From CAZMNY01 sp964567745 (GTDB taxonomy: Bacteria > Planctomycetota > Planctomycetia > Pirellulales > Pirellulaceae): a stretch of 64,000 bases of DNA. The stretch is taken from contig CAZMNY010000036.1 of assembly GCA_964567745.1 (NCBI GenBank), positions 1-64,000 on the forward strand, given 5' to 3'. Below are positions 17,469 to 26,619 of the stretch, piece after piece (position 1 is the first letter of the stretch; each line of letters starts with the position of its first letter). The notes under the pieces were generated by a model that was not told the DNA's origin, did not search any database, and saw only the letters and a program-made list of their open reading frames with translations. The translations under genes and the position numbers were made by a program.

Positions 17469-19091
17469 TCACGCGACGGCTCGGTCAATCACCTCGGCCT
17501 CTTGGACGGTGAGACGGTATAGATCGAAAACGAGATAGTCGATCTTTTGGTCGAGGTGTGCGGATTCGATCGACAATGGGTCGAGACCTCGAAGGCACCG
17601 GACGCAATTTGCAATGCGAGCGGCTATGGTACGCGAACGTCGGCTCGTGAGTTCGGCAATCGGCAGCTGATCGAGCTGAGCTTTATTGATCGCAAGGTAG
17701 TTGTCCGAAAGTAGCTTCGCGGCGAATCGGAGTCGAAACAAATAGCTCAAGAGTTTCGAGTTGAGCACGCCCAGCAGATAGTCGGTGTGGACGCCGGTAA
17801 AGGCGACGGCGTACACCTGAACTCCCAACGCCAAACCGCGATCATCGAGGGCCGCTTCGAGGCGTTTGCTCATGCCGGCCAAGACAATTTTCGAGCCGCT
17901 ATACAGTTGCTGCTTGATCGGAGTCAATGGGCAACTCGACTGCAAACGCGGCCGATCAAATCGATGCTTCATGTATCGAACGCGTCCGAGTTCGATTTGA
18001 TAACGATCGATATTGCCGCTGACGATAAACTCCCATCCAGACTCGGGCTCGGTCGGCATTTCGCTTTCTTCCGACTCGCTGCCTTCTACTTCAACCAAGT
18101 GGTCAAGCATGCGGCGCGCGGTGAAGCCGGAAGCACCGCTGTGCACGGCACCCCACTGACAGAGCGCCGTGGTGGCGACTTTGTCTTCTACACACAAGTC
18201 CGCGGAAAGCACAAAACCCTCAAGCGACAGTTTACGCTGAGATATCTCCGCCGAATCGACCGGGTGGTTCAGTTGTTCGATGCAACTCGCTTGGCGAACC
18301 GAAAACGTATGGTCTGAAGGAGCGGTCCCCGATTCGAACACCCACACGAAAGGATAGACATCGGCCTCGCCAAAAAGCCCTGCGGACGACGCGTCCAAAA
18401 TCGAATCGATTGCCGTCTCGTCACGCAGCAAACGCCGGCAAGCGCGAGCGTACTTTAGCGTTGCCAGTTTATTCGGCGTGACAATTGCCGCTCGCCCGCC
18501 CGACCTTAGCAATTGCAGAATGCGTTCGACAAACAACACATAGAGATCAAAATTCCCTTCCGCCGATTCATACCGTTCGACCAGCGCTTGTTTCATTGCC
18601 GCAGAATAAGTCTGAGACAACCGCCTTATGTTGACGAATGGCGGATTAGCGACGACAACGTCAAACCTTTGGTCCGAGTCGAAGACGGAATCGAGCAGCG
18701 AGTCGCCACATCGAATGTTGTCCGCTAAGCGACGTGACGCCATCTCGACAGCGTCACTTTGAGCATCGACGGAAAGGGCCATCGCCGCAATGGTTCGTCG
18801 AGCTTGCTCGACCGCCGCCGCGCAACGATCGACTCCAAAAACGTGCCGTCTAGCAATTTCCAATCGCGCCTCGCCAGCAGCGTTCGCAAGACCGGACGCG
18901 CCGAGGATGCGCGCGAGCGCCGACGCCAGTAGGACACCGTCGCCACAAGCCGGATCGAGAACGGTGAGACTGGACGGCGCCGAGGACAAGCGGCCGCGCA
19001 ACGCCTCGCGCGTCACATATTCCGCGAGCGGACCCGGCGTGTAAAAGACGCCCTGGTCGCGTTGATCTCTTTTCGATGCTTTGCTCGCCAT
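17469..19091 (-). CDS. N6-adenine DNA methyltransferase (Eco57I/TaqI type), apparently orphan
   Basis: S-adenosylmethionine-dependent DNA adenine methylase. Landmarks: motif X-like GVFYTPGPLAEYVTREAL (about 14-31), motif I LDPACGDGVLL (about 45-55), a conserved Asp in VFGVDR (about 84-89), and catalytic motif IV VVANPPFVNI (146-155), followed by a C-terminal TaqI-like target-recognition region that includes LLGVLNSKLLSYLFR. The ATG at 19091 is chosen because MASKASKRDQ leads directly into motif X; the frame extends to 19181. At 540 aa it has no N-terminal PD-(D/E)XK nuclease block of type IIG enzymes. The nearest nuclease-like partner is the helicase-nuclease ending at 19923, 830 bases away and separated by a plus-strand gene, so membership in one system is only inference. 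Confidence 0.85.
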   Translation of the reverse strand: MASKASKRDQRDQGVFYTPGPLAEYVTREALRGRLSSAPSSLTVLDPACGDGVLLASALARILGASGLANAAGEARLEIARRHVFGVDRCAAAVEQARRTIAAMALSVDAQSDAVEMASRRLADNIRCGDSLLDSVFDSDQRFDVVVANPPFVNIRRLSQTYSAAMKQALVERYESAEGNFDLYVLFVERILQLLRSGGRAAIVTPNKLATLKYARACRRLLRDETAIDSILDASSAGLFGEADVYPFVWVFESGTAPSDHTFSVRQASCIEQLNHPVDSAEISQRKLSLEGFVLSADLCVEDKVATTALCQWGAVHSGASGFTARRMLDHLVEVEGSESEESEMPTEPESGWEFIVSGNIDRYQIELGRVRYMKHRFDRPRLQSSCPLTPIKQQLYSGSKIVLAGMSKRLEAALDDRGLALGVQVYAVAFTGVHTDYLLGVLNSKLLSYLFRLRFAAKLLSDNYLAINKAQLDQLPIAELTSRRSRTIAARIANCVRCLRGLDPLSIESAHLDQKIDYLVFDLYRLTVQEAEVIDRAVA

Positions 19092-19413
19092 CAACAACTC
19101 GCCCGCGAACGCCCAACGTCCGAAATTCCAACTATTTCGAACGGCTTGAATAGGTGCCGTCGCCGGCTCGCACAATAGCAATCATCGACATTTGGCGTCG
19201 AAGCTCACGTTCCACACCGATTGCCTTCAACAAATACCAACAGCCAAGCCGATCAAACGACAGGTCAATTCTGAAATTGACTGAGTGCGATCGCCCAGCC
19301 TTCCAGGTTTGACTAGCTTCTGTGATGAAGCGAATTGCTAGCAGCAGCGACTCTGCTTGCTGAAGAACGACCGCGATTCCGACCAAGTGACCTGAGTTCT
19401 CGGGACTATTGGA

Positions 19414-19872
19414 ATGTCGATTCCGATCACACCGCTAACCGTTGCCGCGACGCTGCAAGCCGCCCAAGGAGCTGCCGCACTGATCGAGGCAGCGACGGAG
19501 CAGGGTGCCGCTTCGTTCGCTCGCTTGCTCGAGCCAAGCACAACGGCAAACGCCACGCCCGATAACGACGACAACGCAGCGGGAAAAGCGTCTGAGCAGT
19601 TACAAGAGCTTCACCGAAAGCTGCTCGAATTGTTCGAAGCAGCTGGCGTCGACACCGGCTTTCCGATCGATATCACTGCCGACGCACTCAACGGTTTGAA
19701 ACTCGACAGCGTGCACTTAGACGCCGAGGCCATTCAGTCCGTGCTCAGCAAACACCCGGAGTTGGCCGAAACGTTCAACGAGATCGAACGACTGCTCGTC
19801 GAAGCCCGGACGTTATCGAGCCACAGCGGACTTCGCTTGGAGCTGGATAAGCGAGACATATCCGTTAGCTAA
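19414..19872 (+). CDS. Small hypothetical protein, 152 aa
   Basis: Not recognised. The product is all-helical in appearance: an Ala-rich N-terminal helix (VAATLQAAQGAAALIEAA), a Ser/Thr/Asn/Asp-rich hinge (about 45-62), then amphipathic helices (LQELHRKLLELFEAAG, IQSVLSKHPELAETFNEIERLL). No signal peptide or membrane segment. The N-terminus vaguely recalls flagellar or type III secretion rod/hook-associated proteins, but there is no motif to support this. It lies on the opposite strand between the methyltransferase and the helicase-nuclease and is convergent with the latter. Confidence 0.55.
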   Translation: MSIPITPLTVAATLQAAQGAAALIEAATEQGAASFARLLEPSTTANATPDNDDNAAGKASEQLQELHRKLLELFEAAGVDTGFPIDITADALNGLKLDSVHLDAEAIQSVLSKHPELAETFNEIERLLVEARTLSSHSGLRLELDKRDISVS

Positions 19873-19880
19873 GGCGACGT

Positions 19881-19919
19881 GCTGAAGAGGACTCGGGCTG
19901 AAGAGGACTCGGGCTGAGT
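19881..19919. repeat. Tandem repeat, 16 bp x about 2.3
   Basis: Two perfect adjacent copies of GCTGAAGAGGACTCGG (19881-19896 and 19897-19912) plus the start of a third. The array fills the 50-base gap between the convergent small hypothetical gene and the helicase-nuclease gene. Confidence 0.7.
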
Positions 19920-19922
19920 CAG

Positions 19923-22900
19923 CTAGTCGTCCTCGGCATTCGTCTCGTCTTCAAGCCGCTGAAGCAAACGAGCCATCATTGCATCGGGGTTTGCGTGCCA
20001 ATCTTTGGCGAGCACGACTTCGATTCGCCAGCCGAAATCTCGCAGCAATTTCGGCTTCATGAGCTCGCGTTCGAGCGTGTCGCGATCGTCGTAATAATGT
20101 TTGGTGTCCAGCCGAATTCCAAGCCGATACTGTGAGTCGCCTTCGCGACGGACCGCCAGGTCGCAACGGAACTGCGATTGGCCCACGCCAAACTCAACCA
20201 AGAAGCCTTTTTCTTTGAGTCGTCGGGCAATCTCGCTTGCCACGGCGTCATCCACTTTTTCCTCATGATGCTCAGCAGATCGCGTTACCGCAATCTCCTC
20301 GAGCAAGCGTTGTGCGCCATCCATATCCCCAACAGAAACTCGCTCCGCGTAACGCAAATATCGTTTGAGACAATTCGCGCCCTCGTTGAAATCGTTCGTG
20401 ATGTCGAAGTGACGTATCGAACTAACGAGGACCATTCGGTGCTTGGCGCGAGAGAAAGCAACGTTGAGCCGTTTCTCACCACCTTGCCGATTGATGGGCC
20501 CGAAATTCATCCGCATCTTGCCGTCGACGTCCGGGCCGTAACAGACGCTCATGATGATCATGTCGCGTTCATCGCCTTGGATGTTCTCCAGATTCTTGAT
20601 CAACAATCCAGCGAATTGGCCATCCTCTTCTTCTCGCTCGAATTCTTCTTCCAGTCGATCCGCAAATTGAGGATCTCTGTTGCCAAGTCTTTGCATGGCC
20701 GATTCGATTTCGTCCTGCTGAGCTTCGGAAAAAGCCACGACGCCGACACTGAAATGCGGGTCGGCGGATATCGACTGTCGCACCAGCTCGGCGATGTAGT
20801 CGGCTTCGGCTCGGTTTCTTCTTTTGTGGTAGACGCCGTTCTCGACGAAGTGAAAACTAACAGCGCGATCCTTTATTTCTTCCGCGTGCCGAGAGCCATC
20901 GGTGGCGTCATTGACAATCAATTCCGGTCGCCGACTTGTGGGGAGATCCTCTTCCGGCACCGTGAGCAGATTGCCGCCGTAAAAGGACCAGTTGGAAAAG
21001 CTGATCAACGACTCGCTGCGACTTCGGTAGTGCCAACCCAACATGGTCGAGGGCAAGTTGCGGGAGGAGTGGGTCAGCAGGCTATCGCTGCCTAGATCGT
21101 ACTCCACCATTTCGCCTTCATCCTCGATCATCAAGACGTCGTCTTCGTCGCGTTTGGTGGAAAAGAAATCGGTCGGAGGCAGCTGCATTTCGTCGCCGAC
21201 AACGATGGCCTGCGTCGCTCGAAAAATCGTCGGAACTGCCTCTTCCAACGTGATCTGACTCGCTTCGTCAAAGATCACGACATCAAAATGATCTTGATCC
21301 AACGGCACCGTATCGGCCACGCTCAACGGGCTCATTAGCCAGATGGGTTTCAGATCCTTCACCACCTCGCCCGATTCATTGGAGACGAGATCGCGGATCG
21401 ACTTGTATCGCATCGACTTTCCGAACTCGTGCTCCAACACTCGCCGCCCTTGCTTGTATCGCTTCTTGAACACTTTCTCTTCGCTGGTCAGTTTGGCTGC
21501 CGGTTGTTCGCAGATCGCGATCTTCTCGCGAAACTGCTCGGCGATTCGACGCTTGACCTCGGCGGCGTTCGCGGCCAGCCAATCACGATAGTGGTCCTCG
21601 AGTCGCTCCGCGTGGTGATTCCTGGCGTCGGAATCGAAACGGCCTACATCGTTGTTTTCACGAAACGCCTGATCGATGTATTTCTCGGCCGCGGCGACTT
21701 CGATCTGTTCAAGCGTCAAAGGAAGCTGGCGAATGGAATCGACCAATTTAGGCGGAAGTTTATCGAGATCGTTAAGGCAGTCGAGAAAGCCGCTCCACTG
21801 ATTTTCGGAGTTCTCGATCCCCTTCAGCGTTTCCAGCAGCTCGGACCAACTTACATGTTCAACTCCTTCGACAACATCCGCGCACGCCTTCACAAGCAAC
21901 TCGCGATGCCCATTGGCTCGCTCGATCGCAGCAACTCGTTTGGCACCGTCTTGTGAGTTGATCAACACGTTCGCGATCGTCTGCAGCCTCGCGTCGATCA
22001 GATCCCGCTTCTTTTCGCGCAACCGATCGACATCTTGAAAAAACTGATCGGGCGGATAGTCTCGAATCCCAAACGCCAGCGCACATTCTTTCTCCGCTTC
22101 GCTCAACGTTCTTTCCGCCTCGTGCTCTTCCAGCAAACGCTGCAGCACGTCTCGCCAAGTCGGCTTGATCGTATGGGCGTCAAAGGAATAGCAGCGGTTC
22201 AGTACGCTTCTCAGTTTCCACCACGCTGGGTTGACGAAGGACCACCATTGTCCATCGAATCGTTTCGCTTGCTGCAGAGCGTCTTCCGTCTCGCTTCGCC
22301 GAAACTTCGTCTTCCAATGGCAGTTTTGTTCTTTGACATCGAGCAACCTCGATTCGAGCGATCGCAATTGGGCTCGCGCGTCTCCGAAGTCGCTGGAGAG
22401 ATCGCTCTCGGAATCGAGCAAATTGAGCAGATCGAACTGAGCGATCGACCGCCATTCGGCGCAGAGGCTTGAAGCTGCGCGGAGTTCGTCGCACGTGGAA
22501 ATCGCAGCATCATCCAAACCGGCGTTTCGCAGACACGTGGTTAGCGACTCCAGGTTGTGTAGCGCTTCGCGCAAACAGGTTGCGATCGTTTCCAAGGGTC
22601 GATCGACGCGGGCAAGTTTTGTCGAGAGTTGGCTCAGCGGATGGCTTTCGAAGACGCCATGGTCGGCCACCTCATCAAGCGTCCTGGCGAACCTTTCAAG
22701 GTTGTCGCCATTCTCTTTCCACAGAGCAAACGCCGGCGCTTGTTCGAGCTCTTTCGACGACAGATCGGGCGCCGCCGCCCGAAGCTTGACAGCATGTTGA
22801 ATGACATCCAAGAGGACAACGCCATCATCGTCGGGCTCCGCCATGGCCGAGCGAAATTGTTCGAGCGGTCGGGTCTCCCGAGCGAGATCGGCGGTCCGTT

Positions 22901-25082
22901 GCTCTCGCCACGCGGCATCCGACGTCGCCGGTGGCTGGAGAAACCGCTCGTACGTCGCCTTCAGATCCATGACGAATTGTTTCTTGTCTTGTTGCGAGTC
23001 ATGAATCAAGCAACAGAGATCGTCGAGCCGCTGTTGTCGAAGCCGAAGATAGACAACATCGATAGCCGCCCGCTTTTCGCAAACAAACAAGACACGTTTG
23101 CCTCGCGCGACAAAGTCGGCGATCAAGTTGGTGATCGTCTGAGATTTTCCCGTGCCGGGAGGCCCCTGAATGATGTAGCTCGCGCCGGTCTTGGCGCGTC
23201 CAATTGAGAGTGTTTGAGTTGGATCGCAAGGGACGACATGAAATCGATCGTCGAGTTCCGGCGTTTCGATTTCGGTCGGCGCAGGGCGCGGAGACAACGA
23301 AAAAATACCGTCAAATGCTTGATTGACGATCGGCTTGTCGGCTACCGCGTCGTAATCGCGAACCAGCGACATCTTGCGGTATCGAAAATTGCCCAGTGTC
23401 ATTGAGCAAAGATCGAACTCCCAGTGGAACGGATTGTCATCACCCGACTTGAGCTGAAAGAACGACCGCGACTTCGTTTCCGAATCCCCCGCGTTTTCGG
23501 GCGTCGTCGCATACTTTGGCCGCCGCGGATGTTCCTCGACAATCGCGCTTAATCGGGTTTCCGCAGGCCTCACCATCGCCGAAAAAACCTTGAGGCCCAA
23601 CGGATGGTAGTTGGCGGGGTCGTAACTGTAGTCCAAATCTAAATAGGACCGAACGCCTCGGCCAGAAATTCGAGCTCGGCGGCGGTAGGCATCGAGCCGA
23701 CGGCGGGCCTTATCGTGAAGAAGTGATATTCGCGGTTTGTCGATCAGGTCGATTTCAATCGCCGGTTCGCTCGCCCGAACGTGCGAGTTCAAGTATTGGT
23801 AAAACGTTTCAAAATCCGACTCTTCCAAATTGATCGTCTCAGGCAATTCGATGGCGTAAAGTTGCTTGAATTGATGTCGGACGACCGGATTCACTTCCGC
23901 GATCGAACTCAGCAGCCTCAATTCGTACGTGTCGCGAACACCCTTCTCTCGCTTCAACTCAACCGGCAACAGCGCCAGCGGCGAATGGTAAAACTCAACA
24001 GGCGTCGCTTTCGTATTGGTCCAACGAAGAAAGCAACTGACAAGTCGAATTTGAGAGAAACCAAACTCGGCCTGATCGCGTCGAGCTTCATTGCGAATTC
24101 GATCCAACACGATCGGAAGGTAAACCGCTTCCTCGAAGTTGAGGTACTTTTCAAGTGGAATGGCTTTGCCCGCTAATGCCTGTTCGGCGAATTCAGCGTT
24201 CCAAGTCATCAGCTGTTCGGGCCGAATATTCTTGTAGTCGAAACTGAGCGGCACCGAGGCCTCGGTCAAATTGACTGTCTGCATCGTCGTTCGAAAATGG
24301 AGCAATCGGTTGCGGCGCGAGACTTCAAACAACCGCTCCTGCAACTTGGCCAAGACAATTTGCTGCTTGGTCTCGAGGTCCTTCGTGTTGAACCCTTGGA
24401 TGCAATCGAGTTCGAGCTGAAAGTCGACTTGCTGCTGACCAAAATTCTCTAGCGAGTCGAGGATGGTCGCCAAATCGGTCGGCCGCTCGCGGCGATCGAG
24501 CTCGGTCATTCTCTCAATCGTGCGAGCCAACAAGGGGTGCAAATCGGGACGGATCTTGAACAGATTCGTACGGCTCTCGACGAACAGCTCGAGGTCCTCC
24601 AGCTCGTGGAAGTCGAAACGGCAAGCGAGGCTGGCGAGGATCATGCCCAAGGAAAACACATCGGTTGCTGGGTCGTGATGGCCAATGCTATGCTCCCAGA
24701 CAGCGTAGCGAGGAAGATAGACAGGTCGTGACACCTCGGCTTCCGTTTGCTCAAACTGCAGATTGACGATCGTCTGTTCGTCGTCTTCTTCAAACTCGAC
24801 ACGCTGTTCGCTCACGATGACCGCCGCGCCTCGCGTCGTCTCCGCAAGGATGTCTGAGAGCCGAGTCGCGTTCGACTCGATCGATAGCCGCCGCGCGTCT
24901 TCGAACCAAATCCGAGGCCCTTCGACTTGAAGATCGCCGAGGCCTCTCAAGGGAGCGACAGAACCGTTCACATGGCAGTCAAGCACTTGCCTGAGTAGAG
25001 GCAAGAAGCTGACCAAAACGTCTTCGGTCGTGAATCCCGCGCCGTTGTTTCGCTCTCGAAGAAAATCGTAAAAGTCGCTCAT
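19923..25082 (-). CDS. Kinase-C-lobe / DUF4011 / SF1 helicase / Vsr-like nuclease fusion, 1719 aa
   Basis: Large cytoplasmic multidomain protein. In order: a protein-kinase-like C-lobe remnant at about 115-215 (YLPRYAVWEH resembling the APE region, PATDVFSLGMIL matching subdomain IX, RRERPTD matching subdomain XI) with no visible Gly-rich loop, HRD or DFG; a DUF4011-type region at about 235-500 (LQERLFEVSRRNRLLHF opening); an SF1 UPF1/DNA2-like helicase with Walker A GPPGTGKS (640-647), DEAS box (1272-1275), GDEMQLPP (1296-1303), HYRSRSESLI (1351-1360) and NVAFSRAKHR (1540-1549); a long helical insert at about 720-1200; and a C-terminal REase_MTES_1575/Vsr-like domain at about 1605-1710 (CDLAVRR, YRLGIRLD, LRDFGWRIEVV). 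In that last domain the usual acidic residue of a GIECDG-type motif appears as Arg. Related domain sets occur in defence proteins such as Hhe. It lies 42 bases downstream of the M48-like gene. ATG start with a GAG-type site. Confidence 0.85.
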   Translation of the reverse strand: MSDFYDFLRERNNGAGFTTEDVLVSFLPLLRQVLDCHVNGSVAPLRGLGDLQVEGPRIWFEDARRLSIESNATRLSDILAETTRGAAVIVSEQRVEFEEDDEQTIVNLQFEQTEAEVSRPVYLPRYAVWEHSIGHHDPATDVFSLGMILASLACRFDFHELEDLELFVESRTNLFKIRPDLHPLLARTIERMTELDRRERPTDLATILDSLENFGQQQVDFQLELDCIQGFNTKDLETKQQIVLAKLQERLFEVSRRNRLLHFRTTMQTVNLTEASVPLSFDYKNIRPEQLMTWNAEFAEQALAGKAIPLEKYLNFEEAVYLPIVLDRIRNEARRDQAEFGFSQIRLVSCFLRWTNTKATPVEFYHSPLALLPVELKREKGVRDTYELRLLSSIAEVNPVVRHQFKQLYAIELPETINLEESDFETFYQYLNSHVRASEPAIEIDLIDKPRISLLHDKARRRLDAYRRRARISGRGVRSYLDLDYSYDPANYHPLGLKVFSAMVRPAETRLSAIVEEHPRRPKYATTPENAGDSETKSRSFFQLKSGDDNPFHWEFDLCSMTLGNFRYRKMSLVRDYDAVADKPIVNQAFDGIFSLSPRPAPTEIETPELDDRFHVVPCDPTQTLSIGRAKTGASYIIQGPPGTGKSQTITNLIADFVARGKRVLFVCEKRAAIDVVYLRLRQQRLDDLCCLIHDSQQDKKQFVMDLKATYERFLQPPATSDAAWREQRTADLARETRPLEQFRSAMAEPDDDGVVLLDVIQHAVKLRAAAPDLSSKELEQAPAFALWKENGDNLERFARTLDEVADHGVFESHPLSQLSTKLARVDRPLETIATCLREALHNLESLTTCLRNAGLDDAAISTCDELRAASSLCAEWRSIAQFDLLNLLDSESDLSSDFGDARAQLRSLESRLLDVKEQNCHWKTKFRRSETEDALQQAKRFDGQWWSFVNPAWWKLRSVLNRCYSFDAHTIKPTWRDVLQRLLEEHEAERTLSEAEKECALAFGIRDYPPDQFFQDVDRLREKKRDLIDARLQTIANVLINSQDGAKRVAAIERANGHRELLVKACADVVEGVEHVSWSELLETLKGIENSENQWSGFLDCLNDLDKLPPKLVDSIRQLPLTLEQIEVAAAEKYIDQAFRENNDVGRFDSDARNHHAERLEDHYRDWLAANAAEVKRRIAEQFREKIAICEQPAAKLTSEEKVFKKRYKQGRRVLEHEFGKSMRYKSIRDLVSNESGEVVKDLKPIWLMSPLSVADTVPLDQDHFDVVIFDEASQITLEEAVPTIFRATQAIVVGDEMQLPPTDFFSTKRDEDDVLMIEDEGEMVEYDLGSDSLLTHSSRNLPSTMLGWHYRSRSESLISFSNWSFYGGNLLTVPEEDLPTSRRPELIVNDATDGSRHAEEIKDRAVSFHFVENGVYHKRRNRAEADYIAELVRQSISADPHFSVGVVAFSEAQQDEIESAMQRLGNRDPQFADRLEEEFEREEEDGQFAGLLIKNLENIQGDERDMIIMSVCYGPDVDGKMRMNFGPINRQGGEKRLNVAFSRAKHRMVLVSSIRHFDITNDFNEGANCLKRYLRYAERVSVGDMDGAQRLLEEIAVTRSAEHHEEKVDDAVASEIARRLKEKGFLVEFGVGQSQFRCDLAVRREGDSQYRLGIRLDTKHYYDDRDTLERELMKPKLLRDFGWRIEVVLAKDWHANPDAMMARLLQRLEDETNAEDD

Positions 25083-25124
25083 GCACTCTCACCAAAAGGG
25101 TGTCGCGGCGTCACACCGAGGTTT

Positions 25125-26570
25125 TCACTGCTGCTCGATTATCTCATCTACACGCTTGGCAAACTGTTCGTACTGCTTCTTTCGCATGCGAAGTTCTTTT
25201 CTTGAAATCGTCGCCATTCGCTTCTCCAAGCCGAGCACGCGCGCGATCGCGATTGCATGAGCCAGCGAAGCATCCTCAAGACTGCGATCAACCGTGGCGA
25301 AGTCGAGCAGCACGTAGGTAAAGAAGTCGAGGACCGATTCAGCGTAATTCTGTTCCTGAAACGGAAGCAGCCGAGAACGCGCCGGCGCATGCTCGGCGAG
25401 CGATTGCTGATCCGTGTCGTCTACCGCCTCGTCCGGTTCCGATTCAAGTTGCTGCGGATCGTCTTGAGCTGAATCGTCTTGAGCTGATTCGTCTTGCACC
25501 GAGGCGACCGGCGTCTCGTCGGAAACCGGTTTGAAGTTGGCGAAGAACAGTTTGGCGTGATTGAGATTCGTCTCGGTCCACATCCAGTTCGGACGAAAGA
25601 CGGTCTGTAGCAGCTGTTCTGTTAGCCCAGAGAGTCTCTGTTGGGACAACAAGTCGAGCTCTTCAAGATCGAGCGGCCCTTCCAGCATGGCAGCGATTTC
25701 TGCTTCGCATTCGGCCGCCGAGTCATCGCGATTAGACCAGAGTTGTAGCGAACGAGCTCGGATGAAAGCTTCCGGGTGATCGACGCCCTCGGTCGTCGGG
25801 CGATCCGCTTCGAACAGCTCGTCAACTTGTGCGAGAAAGCTCTCGGGTCCTATCGATTCGCCGCCGGTCTCCATGCGGACGAGCAGCGATACCACGGTCG
25901 TCAGGTCGCCGTTGACCGACTGCAGAGCGCCGCGGTCACAAAAGACTTCGCTGTACAGTTGAAACAGGCGAGATGTAGCCAAGTGAGATGGGACAACAGA
26001 GCTGGCGTTCGTAAGCGCTGCGAGAATCTGGTCCGCGACAAGGTACTGCTGATCCCAGTCGGAAAAGAGGCGATGATGCGATAGCTCGTGCCCAAACAGA
26101 GCTATGATCTCGTCCTCACTGAGTTTGTCGCGGATCGGACCACTGAGAATGACGTGGGCTTCGTCTGGGAATCTTGCCAGCGCGGCGTTGAGCGAGTTGA
26201 TATCTTGCGATTGATAGAGCGTCAAAGGTGCATCAACTTCGACCCTCTCCGCAGCGACCTCCGCCAATTCATAAAGAGGTTTATGCTCCTCACGATCAAG
26301 CCGATACGTCGATTTCAGCAGGGCCAGACGAACCTCGTCGGCGGCCTCCTCGCGATGTTGACTTGCCTCATACCACTCCCAAAGCCTCGGTTCGCGCAAG
26401 CGCAAGTATTCAACCAGATGGCGGAAGTATGGCAGCGGCTCAATAAACATGGCTCGCCATGGGTCAAACGGAATCGGGTGGATCGAGCGACCCATTCTAT
26501 CGTCTGAAACACGAGCGGGAATTGCACCAACAAGCGATTGTTCGTCATTGAGGGGCGACGAACTCGACAA
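25125..26570 (-). CDS. Cytoplasmic M48-like zinc metalloprotease
   Basis: Zinc-peptidase signature HELSHH at residues 161-166 preceded by IIALFG, and a downstream EVFCDRGAL (about 208-216) that gives the third ligand Glu and the ExxxD pattern of M48-type peptidases. A QSQDINSLNAALA segment (about 120-132) matches the substrate-side strand in this family. No signal peptide or membrane helix is visible, unlike HtpX or Ste24, so it should act in the cytosol. The C-terminal third holds an acidic Ser/Gln/Asp repeat (SAQDD twice, about 356-370), then helices. The annotated start is TTG; an internal ATG at 26495 (MGRSIHPIPF) is a fair alternative. It directly precedes the helicase-nuclease gene on the same strand, suggesting that the protease and that protein work together. 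Confidence 0.82.
   Translation of the reverse strand: MSSSSPLNDEQSLVGAIPARVSDDRMGRSIHPIPFDPWRAMFIEPLPYFRHLVEYLRLREPRLWEWYEASQHREEAADEVRLALLKSTYRLDREEHKPLYELAEVAAERVEVDAPLTLYQSQDINSLNAALARFPDEAHVILSGPIRDKLSEDEIIALFGHELSHHRLFSDWDQQYLVADQILAALTNASSVVPSHLATSRLFQLYSEVFCDRGALQSVNGDLTTVVSLLVRMETGGESIGPESFLAQVDELFEADRPTTEGVDHPEAFIRARSLQLWSNRDDSAAECEAEIAAMLEGPLDLEELDLLSQQRLSGLTEQLLQTVFRPNWMWTETNLNHAKLFFANFKPVSDETPVASVQDESAQDDSAQDDPQQLESEPDEAVDDTDQQSLAEHAPARSRLLPFQEQNYAESVLDFFTYVLLDFATVDRSLEDASLAHAIAIARVLGLEKRMATISRKELRMRKKQYEQFAKRVDEIIEQQ
25459..25503. repeat. In-frame tandem repeat, 15 bp x 3
   Basis: Three adjacent 15-base copies of TCGTCTTGAGCTGAA-like sequence inside the protease gene, read on the minus strand as an acidic Ser-Ala-Gln-Asp-Asp repeat in the linker before the C-terminal helices. 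The first two copies differ by one base; the third is diverged. Copy number could vary between strains without breaking the frame. Confidence 0.7.
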
Positions 26571-26619
26571 TTCCTAGAGAGCGGAATTGAATTACCGACG
26601 TGAGCTTTGGAAGTCCGAG

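Noticed and set aside
18325..18350. GTTCGAATC-like string on the minus strand, resembling a tRNA T-loop
   Set aside because: It is in the middle of the methyltransferase coding sequence and no acceptor stem or anticodon arm can be built around it.
19132..19386. 84-codon minus-strand frame between the methyltransferase and the small hypothetical gene
   Set aside because: No start signal and no recognisable pattern; it overlaps the longer methyltransferase frame only in its unsupported N-terminal extension.
20178..21095. 305-codon open frame on the plus strand
   Set aside because: Antisense to the helicase-nuclease; covers the helicase motifs in reverse and has no coding look.
19923..25082. 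Assignment of the giant protein to the known Mokosh or Hhe systems
   Set aside because: Mokosh carries an active kinase and a PLD nuclease, and Hhe a HEPN domain; here the kinase is only a C-lobe, HEPN and PLD are not visible, and a protease gene is added.
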